From Nipponacmea schrenckii (taxonomy: Eukaryota; Mollusca; Gastropoda; Lottiidae), in assembly GCA_030562195.1 (NCBI GenBank), contig JAUJPP010000012.1, positions 24,867,476 through 24,931,475 of the forward strand: a DNA stretch of 64,000 nucleotides, written 5' to 3'. Both the position numbers and the translations under genes were made by a program. Below the pieces are notes generated by a model that ran no database searches, had not been told where the DNA came from, and saw nothing but the letters and a program-made list of their open reading frames with translations. Shown here in pieces: positions 12,061 to 22,385 of this stretch. Within the stretch, counting starts at the first letter, position 1, and every line of letters begins with the position of its first letter.

Positions 12061-12985
12061 ATTTTCCAACGTACAGTAGGATATAAAACTCCATATCATT
12101 GCATTAGTACAATAAGATACAGAACAGAAGGATATAAAACTCTATTTCATTTCATTAGTCTAATAAGATACAGAACAGTAGGATATAAAACTGTTTTTCA
12201 TTTCACCAGAACAGCAGGATATAAAACTTTTATTCATTTCATTAGTCCAATAAGATACAGAACAGTAGGATATAAAACTCTATTTCATTTCATTAGTCTA
12301 ATAAGATACAGAACAGTAGAATATAAAACTCTATTTCATTTCATTAGTCTAATAAGATACAGAACAGTAGAATATAAAACTCCATATCATTACATTAGTA
12401 CAATAAGATACAGAACAGTAGGATATAAAACTCTATTTCATTTCATTAGTCCAATAAGATACAGAACAGTAGGATATAAAACTCTTTTTCATTTCATTAG
12501 TCCAATAAGATACAGAACAGTAGGATATAAAACTCCATATCATTGCATTAGTACAATAAGATACAGAACAGTAGGATATAAAACTCTATTTCATTTCATT
12601 AGTCCAATAAGATACAGAACAGTAGGATATAAAACTCTATTTCATTTCATTAGTCTAATAAGATACAGAACAGTAGGATATAAAACTCTATTTCATTTCA
12701 TTAGTCAAATAAGATACAGAACAGTAGGATATAAAACTCTATTTCATTTCATTAGTCCAATAAGATACAGAACAGTAGGATATAAAACTCTATTTCATTA
12801 GTTCAATAAGATACAAAACAGTAGGATATAAAACTCTATTTCATTTCATTAGTCAAATAAGATACAGAACAGTAGGATATACAACTCTATTTCATTTTAT
12901 TAGTCTAATAAGATACAGAACTATAGGATATAAAACTCTATTTCATTTTATTAGTCCAATAAGATACAGAACAGTATTTTAAGGT
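12060..12985 (+). repeat. Minisatellite, 51-bp unit derived from a SINE tail
   Basis: About 18 copies of a 51-bp unit containing AGAACAGTAGGATATAAAAC, TCTATTTCATTTCATTAG and CAATAAGATAC. Because 51 is divisible by three, one frame stays open for 264 codons (12007-12801), a 17-residue repeat with core RTVGYKT. The unit closely resembles the 3' end of family-B elements elsewhere (CATTAGCCCATAAGGTGCAG then AAGAGTAGGATGTAAAACTC), so the array looks like an expanded SINE tail and the ORF is a by-product. Confidence 0.9.
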
Positions 12986-13149
12986 TCAACAACAGGACTT
13001 AACTACTGTGTTTTGCCTGTTAGACAAGACAATATAAAGGACATCTGAAAGAAAACGGTGAATGTAAATTAATCTGGGTAAACATTGTTCAGTCAGGTTA
13101 TTTCTGGTATATAAATATCAACTGTACTTGCTTTATATCTTTTATACTG

Positions 13150-13789
13150 ACGAAACTATACGTGGTTCTTACATGGAATTAACACATACGTTTCATGTGT
13201 GTTATTTCCATGTAAGAATCATATATAGTTTCATGTGTGTTATTTCCATGTAAGAACCATACGTAGTTTCGTGTGTGTTATTTCTATGTAATAACCATAC
13301 GTAGTTTCGTGTGTGTTATTTCCATGTAATAACCATACGTAGTTTCGTGTGTGTTATTTCTATGTAAGAACCATACGTAGTTTCATGTGTGTTATTTCCA
13401 TGTAATAACCATACGTAGTTTCGTGTGTGTTATTTCCATGTAAGAACCATACATAGTTTCATGTGTGTTATTTCCATGTAATAACCATACGTAGTTTCGT
13501 GTGTGTTATTTCCATGTAAGAATCATACATAGTTTAGTGTGTATTATTTCCATGTAAGTACCATACATGTTTCATGTGTGTTATTTCCATGTAAGAACCA
13601 TACGATTACCTGTGTTTATTTATTAAAAATTGTTAGGGTTTATTTCCATGTAAAACCATACTAGTTTCATGTGTGTTATTTCCATGTAAGAACCATACGT
13701 AGTTTCGTGTGTGTTATTTCCATGTAAGAACCATACGTAGTTTAATGTGTGTTATTTCCATGTAATAACCATACGTAGTTTCGTGTGTG
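13150..13789 (+). repeat. Minisatellite, 38-bp unit (copy 2 of family)
   Basis: About 17 copies of the same unit as at 2.37-3.12 kb (CATACGTAGTTTCGTGTGTG then TTATTTCCATGTAAGAAC). The stretch 13590-13660 is disrupted. It ends abruptly inside a unit at a junction with an inverted fragment of the neighbouring 51-bp family. Confidence 0.9.
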
Positions 13790-13875
13790 TTATCTTATTG
13801 GACTAATGATATGAAATAGAGTTACATACATACTACATACATGTATCTTGCTGTTCTGTATCTTATTGGACTTAT
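13789..13875 (-). repeat. Inverted fragment of the 51-bp minisatellite
   Basis: TCTTATTGGACTAATGATAT is the reverse complement of the unit at 12.06-12.99 kb, and a second partial copy follows (CTGTTCTGTATCTTATTGGA). The 51-bp family therefore flanks the 38-bp array in opposite orientations. Confidence 0.8.
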
Positions 13876-14564
13876 GAAAGACTTACCTATGATATTATTT
13901 TGTCCGAATTGTTAGTTAATTTTCTCTAAAAAAGTGACACAGTGTCATCCAATTTACCTATATTTGTCTGTGCTGAATTGTTACAATGACTTTGGTTTAA
14001 TTAGAAAGTGGCCTGTTGCCCCCAATTTTCCCATATATTCGCCTGACCCAGATATATGGTCTGGTCAGCGACCCTATTTATTGTAACTGCTAATTGTTTC
14101 CGACTCCTAGAAAATTAACTCGGTAGAATCCTATTAATGAAGTCTCAAATTTCATTAAAAACTGTCAGCATTAAACTACAGCTTCATTTATTTAGTGTCG
14201 CCATTTTGTCCGAATTCCCCGCAGACTGTCCACATTCCGAAACGGACATCAATTTTCGTATTACTCCTGCGGCTACTTGTTGATTTATTGAATGAAACAT
14301 GAAGTAAGGTTTTGCATCTTTCTGGCGTTATGAAATGAAATTTTGCTTTATGTAACTAAGGTAATGAGATAGATTCTTGGCTTTCTGGATTAATGAAATG
14401 AAGCCATATTGTATTGTTGGGGTTTGGTTCTAATCTTGTCCCTTCCCATATCACCCGTTTCCAGTTTGCCTTTTTTACACTGCATTACGTTGAACATAAG
14501 CCCAATCAGATGCTAAAATGGACGCAAAACTCAATTTATTTTCATTTCGACTGCTACAGGCTGT
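13876..14564. other. Non-genic stretch
   Basis: No exon or repeat recognised. Confidence 0.4.
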
Positions 14565-14720
14565 AGATCCCTCAACAGTTTGAAATCATCAAAAAAGGAG
14601 GCTAATGTCAGTGTCCTGGAAAAATTTCCCTCGTTGCACACTGTATTGCGTGGTCCGTCTTTATTATCCTATAAAGTTCAGAAGAGTAGGACGTAAAACT
14701 CCATCCATTTAATTTCGACT
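14565..14720 (+). mobile_element. Dispersed SINE-like element (family B)
   Basis: Well preserved order: CCTCAACAGTTTGAAATCAT, AAAAAAGGAGGCTAATG, AAATTTCCCTCGTTGCACAC, then AAGTTCAGAAGAGTAGGACG and TAAAACTCCATCCATTT. Similar copies are listed at 9.56, 23.14, 29.7 (minus), 30.4, 49.1, 49.7, 52.3, 61.0, 61.8 (minus) and 63.3 kb. Confidence 0.7.
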
Positions 14721-15545
14721 GAGTAAGATGATATTCTTGACGTGTAGGCTGTACCCGTATTCTTACCAATGTGTGGGAGTTGATTCTAAGATGCCATTCT
14801 AATCCCGCCATTCCACTTTGGTTAAAGTACATTGCTAGCGTCACGTAGTACGGAAGTATTTTGGGTTTTATTGACGCCATTCATTTCCTAATTTGGTGTC
14901 ACCGTCTGTTTAATAACTAATCGAGACTATCCATTCTGGACTCTAAATAACGTAACTTGATAACTGTGACTAACGAAAATCAAATTCATGACGTTCGTAA
15001 TTGAATTACGGTAACTAATCAAAATCGTCCTATCATATCACGTGATATTTGTCTCGATTACGTTCATCCAATTATTGACTTCGATTTCGACACATGATCT
15101 TGTTTTCAATTGATTCATCCAATAGTCATTCATTGATCCCATCACGTAATGTAAAAAATCGTTAGGACAAAAGGTTACGAATTGTGGATTTGGTATAAGC
15201 CTCGATTACTAGGTCGTTATTTATAGTGTTATTTGATTAATAAGATGAAAGGAACTGGACGATGGAAAATAATGTAGGAGTACTTGAGAGGGGGTAGATG
15301 ACAAGAATTATTTGAATTTCATCAGAAGTCGAAAACTTCCATTGATCGTCCATATTTAGAACGGAAACATTGAGAGATTTAAAGACGCTCGTCAGCATTT
15401 TATTTGAAGAAAGAGGATTGATGAAAAGAAAGTAACTCTTAATGTAAAGACGTGAAATACAGTTCCAAATTAATTCAAGCTGAATTGAAATTGCCCATGT
15501 TTTAATGTCTAAAATGTAAGACGTGAAATATCTCTTTAATAATTC
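14721..15545. other. Non-genic stretch
   Basis: No gene is supported. A 90-codon minus-strand ORF at 14608-14880 lies across the SINE-like element and is not called. Confidence 0.4.
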
Positions 15546-15555
15546 ATATTACACC

Positions 15556-16655
15556 AACTCCTAGTTAGTGTTCCTCGCAGCGCAGCGTTTCGCGACGAAC
15601 ACTATTATTTCTGTAAAGATTATTATTATTATTATTATTATTTTTTTTTTTTTACACATTTGAAATTCTCAAAATCTACCGGTGCGATCTTTACGAAACT
15701 TTCATATTTCCTGATAATGTTGTTACAACTTAGATTTTAAATGTAATTCCAGACTTCTGCGCATGCGCGAAGTATGCGATTTTGAATGCGTTTCCATTTT
15801 TACAAATGTCGTTTTTTCTCAGCAACTAATCAATGGATTTGAAAAATGATTTCAGATTATACACCGGGCAATGTTAACGCAAAAATAAGCTTCTTTGACT
15901 TTTCACTTTTATGCAATTTTTCAATGTCATTTTTTGAATTTGCATATTTTCAAAATTTCAATTTTTTACATTCTCAACATTTTTTTCTTAAAACAACGTT
16001 TGCAGATGTATATTGACTTCTTATACATACTCATACAAACATAATTGTGATAAGTTATCTCCCCTAATAGATAATTGCATAATTGGTCATAACTTTGACA
16101 AATATCATTCAATTTGTATAAAAGTGGTGTCAATAGATGCCAAATTTAAATACCTATCTATTGGTACCAAATTTCTTGCCATATGTTGACCGGAAGTGAC
16201 CCGAAAGTAAGAAAAACATCATTTTTTACAATTTTTTGATACTTAAATTGCTACTAGTCTTTGGATTAAATTCAAAACCAAAAAAGCATTATTGTATTAA
16301 ATAATACATTTATTTTACTAACTTTTGCTCGAAGGGAATTTTGAAATTTTTTTTCGTTTTTGAGAAAATTGAGTTTAAAGTTGAGTAACGTTATAAGATT
16401 TACTATTGCTGTTGGGGTTATATCAGATGACCTTGAAATTCTCAAAATCTACCGGTGCGATCTTTACGAAACTTGAGTGGAACACTGTCACGCAATATTA
16501 CTGGAAGTGAGGCCAGTTGAACTTAATTTGAATGGCAACACATGAATTGTTAAAGAGTTCTGATATCACTTGATTTTGTTAACATTTAGACATATGTTAA
16601 CTTTTTAAATAAAACCTTTAAGAGGAACCCTTCAGTACTGCAACGCAGTTCTAGT
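15556..16655. mobile_element. Candidate non-autonomous element with subterminal hairpins and internal direct repeat
   Basis: A block of about 1.1 kb bounded by small hairpins. On the left AGTGTTC and GAACACT pair around a CGC-rich loop (15566-15603). On the right ACTGC and GCAGT pair in TACTGCAACGCAGTTC (16636-16651). A 42-bp segment starting TTGAAATTCTCAAAATCTAC occurs identically at 15659-15700 and 16433-16474. An (ATT)n run follows the left hairpin. There are no long terminal inverted repeats and no ORF. Hairpin ends without long TIRs would fit a Helitron-like or unclassified element; the class is uncertain. Confidence 0.45.
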
Positions 16656-17018
16656 TAAATTTCAAATTTCAAAACTTATCAGGTGCTGCTTTTGAGACGA
16701 TACTTTTGATTGGTGAACGACCATCTAAGCGTCCAGTCAAATTAGATTTAGTCCTTGCATGAATATGTCTCTTTAAATGTTAAACAAAGCGAAGGACTTA
16801 TAAATCGAATATAACTAACTGAAGAGCTTTTAACCGAGAATTTTATTTCAGCGATTAAACATCATATTTCAACTTCCGGTTGAGGCGTCAAGTCGTCTGC
16901 TATAATTGGATCAATTTAAAGACTGAGTGCTGGATGAAATGAAGTGGAATGACTCCACGAACGACATTTTGGAAGCTTTATTTGACCGGAGAACACCCGA
17001 AGCTCTTTGTTCACGTTT
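16656..17018. other. Non-genic stretch
   Basis: Nothing recognised. Confidence 0.4.
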
Positions 17019-17170
17019 TAGATACACAATCCTCATCAGGACAGTTAGTTTTAGAAATGGATGTTAACTTTCTAATATAGGACTTAATGTTAGCTAATTG
17101 ACTAGAGCTCATCTCATACTGCTGACATGTTTTAGATATACAACCCTCACCATTACTAGTTGTAGAAATG
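17019..17170 (-). repeat. Decayed copies of the 43-kb hammerhead-like repeat
   Basis: Two units closely related to those at 43.15-43.33 kb lie in the same (minus) orientation, sharing the linker TAGGACTTAATGTTAGCTAA and CTGATGAGG with GATTGTGTATCT in the first unit. The GAAA core element reads AAAA in both, and the second unit has lost CTGATGA, so neither should be catalytic. Confidence 0.75.
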
Positions 17171-17650
17171 AAAGTTAGTATTATAATGGGTTTGGTTCGA
17201 GTAAAGAAAGGAATTCATCCTGATGTTCTGTAAATCTGATTGGATTAAAGAGTTAAACGACCTATTTTGATTGGCCAAATGCTTTGAATCGTGTAAAAAA
17301 AACAACCGTAAAATCTGTAAATGAATTTAATCGAAGTCATTGACGATCAAAATAAATGTCTGCAATTAGATTTCCCCCGCCTTTTATTCCCTAACACGTC
17401 TGCTTTCGAATGAAATTGAAGAGAATTAGAGGTAATTTGTGCCACAATGCTGACAAAGTGTGGCGGGAATTATTCGTGAAAATCGCATCAGAACATGTTT
17501 AGTCATGCACGCGTAAAGTTTAAACTGAAAGTTTGTCGTGACAGAAACAGTGAAATTGCTCTTCCCTAGGCATTATGGCAAATACACAACAAAGCGAAAA
17601 CTTGAAAATTGTTTTATCCACGCCACAAGGTGTTGGTTTGACATAGGACT
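17171..17650. other. Non-genic stretch
   Basis: No supported exon; a 65-codon ORF at 17538-17735 begins with GTG and runs into the array. Confidence 0.4.
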
Positions 17651-18300
17651 ATTTTCAAACAATGTCAAGCTATTAAGAATTTCGTCTACCAGAAAGATGA
17701 CTATTCATATAGTTTGCAACAACTTGACATTGTGAAGATGTTATACAAGAAATATGGCTAATACAGTCAAGGTATAAGTATGAAGTTCGTAATAACTTGA
17801 CATTGTGAAGATGTACAAGATGAAGTTCGTAATAACTTGACATTGTGAAGATGTACAAGATGAAGCTCGTAATAACTTGACATTATGAAGATGTACAAGA
17901 TGAAGTTCGTAATAACTTGACATTGTGAAGATGTACAAGATGAAGGTTGTAATAGCTTGATATTGTGAAGATGTACAAGATGAAGTTCGTAATAACTTGA
18001 CATTGTGAAGATGTACAAGATGAAGTTTGTAATAACTTGACATTGTGAAGATGTACAAGATGAAGGTTGTAATAACTTGACATTGTGAAGATGTACAAGA
18101 TGAAGGTGGCTATTGTAGTCAAGGTATAAGTATGAAATTTGTCGTAGCTTGACATTGTGAAGATGTATAAGATGAAGTTTGTAATAGCTTGATATGGTAA
18201 ATATGTGATAAAAGTATGAAGTTAGTAATAACTTGACATTGTGATGATGTGAAACAAGAAAGAAGGTGGCTAGTGTAGTCAAGGTATAAGACAAAGTTCG
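17650..18300 (+). repeat. Minisatellite, about 40-bp unit (family S40, locus 1)
   Basis: About 13 copies of a unit with GAAGTTCGTAATAACTTGAC then ATTGTGAAGATGTACAAGAT. Some units are longer and include GTAGTCAAGGTATAAG. Four overlapping reverse-strand ORFs (up to 175 codons) come from the repeat. The family recurs inverted at 25.85-26.08 kb, with a single relic near 31.97-32.03 kb. Confidence 0.9.
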
Positions 18301-18647
18301 ATGAATAAACTATTGACAATTATCTCGGTAGGATAATCTGAGACAAATGAAAGAAAATAGTCGCGATGTAGATTCAGGAGCAATCTTTGAATTACCTAAT
18401 TCTTCTCACCCCCAGGCTGGTACTATTTCTGAGAGAATTAGACTCGTTTAATAAATAGAATTATAGTGCAATGATTCGCTAATAGTCGCCATTTATTGAT
18501 ATATTTTGTCTAGTTTCCTAGGGTAGGGCTAAAAGGTGACTGCCCATCAAGGAAAGGAACCTGTGCAATATTAGTATGATTATACTAGTGTAAAAGATAT
18601 AGTTATAGTGCAATGGTTCGATAATAGTCTATTTTCACTCCCGGTTT

Positions 18648-18812
18648 AGAGTGTTATAAGGGATGCTTTCCTATAGAAGCACTGGCCTAGGTCACAAGTG
18701 TAAGGTGTTATAAGAGATGCTTTCCTATAGAAGCACTGGCCTAGATCACAAGTATAAGGTGTTATATGAGATGCTTTCCTATAGAAGCACTGGCCTAGGT
18801 CACAAGTAGAGA
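18648..18812 (+). repeat. Minisatellite, 54-bp unit, three copies (locus 1)
   Basis: Three copies of a unit with GTGTTATAAGAGATGCTTTC then CTATAGAAGCACTGGCCTAG. It recurs as two copies at 53.66-53.76 kb and as a fragment near 38.72 kb. Confidence 0.9.
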
Positions 18813-19111
18813 CTATGCTACGAATTTCAGTATACAACAGTTTGATAAGAAATTGTCTGCTTCTGGAGAAATTTACGCAAATCTCTATTCATCTAATTTC
18901 TGGAGAAATTTGCAAGATAATGCAATGATAAAAAAATGCAAAGCGATTACTTCAAGGAGATAATGAAAGGGGATCTAATCTACCATGTACAAGAATATTT
19001 CTCAGATTTTTATTCCTTTTGAAAGCATTCACCAAACGTTTGTTATATTTTTGTTTGAATGCCTGCTGGATGGGTGGTGTAAAAATTGTACATTTTTCAT
19101 TCTATGTATCT

Positions 19112-19600
19112 TTAAAGGGGCACAATCTTGATTTTTAGGGGTTGTGTTGGGACTTTGTTACATTTAAACAGTCCTCAGAAATACTCAAGAAAATCGCAAA
19201 ATACCTTGAAATATACCTCAAACAAAAAATTTCACTTTTTATTTTTTTCCGTGCTGTACGCGGCTGGTCTCCAGTCAGTCTGAAAATTGTGTGTCCTGTT
19301 GACAAAGTCTACAATTGAAATTACTTTCTTTTTGTTTTGTCAGTGTGGGCCTGCGCAGTAGTCTATTCATAAAATTCTTTGATTATCAAGACGAACCGTT
19401 TTCCAATATGGCAGGACGTTCGTAATATCTTAAGACATTATGATTTTCAAACACGGATAATTATGGATACACATGGATTTGAAGGCTCAAATTTCAAAGG
19501 TAAGCTCTGTAGACTATTTCTGATTAGCTAAGCAAAAGATTTCATGTGTTTGAGGCTGTCGGATGATTGTCCCAAATAAATCAAGACTGTGCCCCTTTAA
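19112..19600. mobile_element. TTAA-flanked MITE, piggyBac-like (MITE 2)
   Basis: The left end is TTAAAGGGGCACAATCTTGA and the right end is its reverse complement with one mismatch (TCAAGACTGTGCCCCTTTAA). The element is 489 bp, non-coding, with TTAA at both borders as in MITE 1. Confidence 0.75.
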
Positions 19601-19659
19601 ATAAGACTTAAAAAGATAACACCATGTTCTGGTGTAACGGTTGTGAAGTAATAGAGTTC

Positions 19660-19925
19660 TACAGCACAGCGGTTAGAGCGTTGGTTCTTTACGTCATAAC
19701 GTCATTAGCTTGGATACGTTAAAAATGTCGGACGTGAGTTCTAATCTCGATCGGCGTGTGAAAGTTAGATGACCTCGAATAAGTCATCTTCACTCACAAT
19801 TCCAGTCCACCCAGCTGTAAATGGGTACGGATAATCCGGGAAAGATTAATACCAAGAGGTTTGACCAAGGGTCAGCTGGTAGAAAGGATCCCTGTCACGT
19901 CGGACTTGTAAATATAGTTGTTTTT
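19660..19925 (+). mobile_element. tRNA-like SINE (family A), copy 2
   Basis: Closely related to the copy at 9.28-9.53 kb: AGCGGTTAGAGCGTTGG, GTCGGACGTGAGTTCTAATC and the tail GACCAAGGGTCAGCTGGTAG followed by AAAGGATCC. Box-A-like and box-B-like stretches keep tRNA-like spacing. Confidence 0.75.
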
Positions 19926-20289
19926 TCTTTCTATCTGTGCTGACAATATCGTGTCTATTGGAGTTAAACTGTGTATAAACCACGACTGTATAACCAGATT
20001 GTTAAATATTTACATTGTTTCCAGTATTATAACGATAGATAATAATTGAAACTTTACAAAAGGCATTGAAGTAAAACAAACTCGCGTCATAGAAATAAAT
20101 TGAACTGGCTTATAACTGTCATTTTTGACTCAATCCCTCAAAATATTGGCTATTTTAATTCCCTTCATCACGATTTCTCCTTTTTTTCACTTTTGTTTCA
20201 ACTCTTTTTCCTCGATGTTTGGTATCAAATTACTTAATATATGTTTCAAAGTTTAACAGTAATTAAAACAGAACCTGAAACATGTGGTT
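19926..20289. other. Non-genic stretch
   Basis: AT-rich; nothing recognised. Confidence 0.4.
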
Positions 20290-21640
20290 ACTCAGTTTTT
20301 AAGTCCATCTTTAGACAACTGATCTACATGTGTCCCTACTGAAGTTTGACAAGTAGAGATCTTTAGACAACTGATCTATTTCAGCCTGTATCTCTACTGA
20401 AGGTTGACAAGTAGAGATCTCTTAGACAACTGATCTATTTCAGCCTGTATCTGTACTGAAGGTTGACAAGTAGAGATCTTAAGACAACTGATCAATTTCA
20501 GCTTGTATCTGTACTGAAGGTTGACAAGTAGAGATCTTTAGACAACTGATCTAGTTCAGTCTGTATCTGTACTGAAGGTTGACAAGTAGAGATCTTTAGA
20601 CAACTGATCTAGTTCAGCCTGTATCTCTACTGAAGTATGACAAGTAGAGATCTTCAGACAACTGATCTAGTTTCAGCCTGTATCTTACTGAAGTTTGACA
20701 AGTAGAGATCTTAGACAACTGATCTAGTTCAGTCTGTATCTCTACTGAAGTTTGACAAGTAGAGATCTTTAGACAACTGATCTAGTTCAGCCTGTATCTC
20801 TACTGAAGTTGACAAGTAGAGATCTTTAGACAACTGATCTAGTTCAGTCTGTATCTCTATGAAGTTTAAAGTAAGACTTAACAACTGATCTATACTGTTT
20901 TAGAATTACAAGTAGAATCTTTGACAATATCTATTTCAAGCGTATTCTCTTTTGCGAAATTATATATTTATCACAAGTCATTGAATCTTGTGATCTTTCA
21001 TCTTATCTCTACGAGAAATAACTTAGACAACTGATTATTCAGCCTGTATCTCTACTGAAGTTTGATAAGTAGAGATCTTTAGACAACTGATCTATTCAGC
21101 CTGTATCTCTACTGAATATTTGACTAGTAGAGATCTTAGACAACTGATCTATATCAGCCTGTTCTTACTGAATTATGACAAGTAGAGATCTTTAGACAAC
21201 TGATCTATTTCAGCCTATATCTCTACTGAAGTTTGACAAGTAGAGATCTTTATATCAGCCTGTATCTCTACTGAAGGTTGACAAGTAGAGATCTTTAGAC
21301 AACTGATCTATTTCAGTCTGTATCTCTACTGAAGTTTGACAAGTAGAGATCTTTAGACAACTGATCTAGTTCAGTCTGTATCTCTACTGAAGGTTGACAA
21401 GTAGAGATCTTTAGACAACTGATCTAGTTCAGCCTGTATCTGTACTGAAGTTTGACAAGTAGAGATCTCTAGACAACTGATCTAGTTCAGCCTGTATCTC
21501 TACTGAAGGTTGACAAGTAGAGATCTTTAGACAACTGATCTAGTTCAGTCTGTATCTCTACTGAAGGTTGACAAGTAGAGATCTTCAGATAACTGGTCTA
21601 GTTCAGTCTGTATCTCTATCAAAGTTTAAACTGTATAACA
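20290..21640 (+). repeat. Minisatellite, about 58-bp hairpin-bearing unit
   Basis: Over 20 copies of a unit with TTTAGACAACTGATCTAGTT and CAGCCTGTATCTCTACTGAA then GTTTGACAAGTAGAGATC. In each unit ATCTCTACT can pair with AGTAGAGAT around an 11-base loop. Units at 20.84-21.17 kb are badly eroded. A 90-bp non-repeat segment with GCGAAATTATATATTTA interrupts the array at about 20.94-21.03 kb and recurs just outside it at 21.71-21.81 kb. One relic unit is at 35.28 kb. Confidence 0.92.
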
Positions 21641-21972
21641 ATCTCAATCGAAATGTTAGAATTATTATAGATATACACCAATATACATGATTATATATTT
21701 ATTTTAATCCCCGAGTTTCTCTTTAGTGCGAAATTATATATTTAAATCCACAAGTCCTTAATCTTGTTACTTTCTCATCTCCGACTACGAGAAATAACTT
21801 GGTCAACTCTATTATATCTTTTGGTATATTTGTTTTATTCTGTTATTAATAGGCTAATACTGGGGATATAACGTAAACATGGTGTTAATATTACCGATTC
21901 TCCACGTCGTTCTGTCAATAACGTAATCATTTATTCATATTTTATCTAAGGATTTTTTTTTGTATTTTTCAG
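21641..21972 (+). other. Upstream region of the prohormone exon, with splice acceptor
   Basis: Includes the duplicated 90-bp segment (21.71-21.81 kb) and ends in a strong pyrimidine tract and AG at 21971-21972, so the coding exon is preceded by at least one untranslated exon that I could not place. Confidence 0.5.
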
Positions 21973-21974
21973 GC

Positions 21975-22385
21975 ATGATTCGAACGTGGCTTTCATTTAC
22001 CCTCTATTGCGTCCTATTCGTCATAGTGACGTCATCTAGGCAGAAACGACTCAGTGATTGGTTAAAATCTTCACTTCCGGTAATGGACGATGACGCTTGG
22101 TACAAAGAAAGTGATTTGAATCATCAACTTGTGAGTCAAATTTTGAGAGATATTTTGACCGAAAGAAACTTAGAAAGCGACGCCATTGATGAAGTTGTCG
22201 GTCAGTTCCGACATAAATTGGCAGATTCCAGAATTCCACAGAAGAAATCCAGTTGGAAATATTCTAATATACCCATTCAGACGAGATTTGCTGCCTTTGG
22301 ACAAAAGTTAGTTCCTGGACGAACCGGTTCCGGAGGCGATCATGGACCAACTATGTTACGTTATGGTAGAAGCGTTCATCATTAA
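21975..22385 (+). CDS. Secreted prohormone / neuropeptide-precursor-like protein
   Basis: One uninterrupted coding exon gives 136 residues. The ATG at 21975 sits three bases after a strong acceptor, and no upstream ATG is compatible with that junction. Residues 1-21 form a signal peptide (hydrophobic core SFTLYCVLFVIV), followed by Q-K-R, a dibasic convertase site. A middle segment is acidic and helix-prone. Near the C terminus Q-K-K is followed by about 41 residues ending M-L-R-Y-G-R, where Gly plus Arg would give a C-terminally amidated RY peptide; a short tail SVHH follows. There are no cysteines after the signal peptide, which argues against insulin-like, conopressin-like or luqin/RYamide-type precursors. 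The precursor design is clear but the family is not recognised; long amidated protostome peptides such as the NKY group are one candidate. Role is inferred: peptide hormone or neuropeptide released from secretory granules. Confidence 0.72.
   Translation: MIRTWLSFTLYCVLFVIVTSSRQKRLSDWLKSSLPVMDDDAWYKESDLNHQLVSQILRDILTERNLESDAIDEVVGQFRHKLADSRIPQKKSSWKYSNIPIQTRFAAFGQKLVPGRTGSGGDHGPTMLRYGRSVHH

Noticed and set aside
12007..12801. 264-codon open frame, the longest in the window
   Set aside because: It is a 17-residue repeat produced by the 51-bp minisatellite; the frame is open only because 51 is divisible by three.
17673..18319. Overlapping minus-strand frames up to 175 codons
   Set aside because: Several frames of the same 40-bp repeat are open at once, as expected for a stop-poor repeat and not for a gene.
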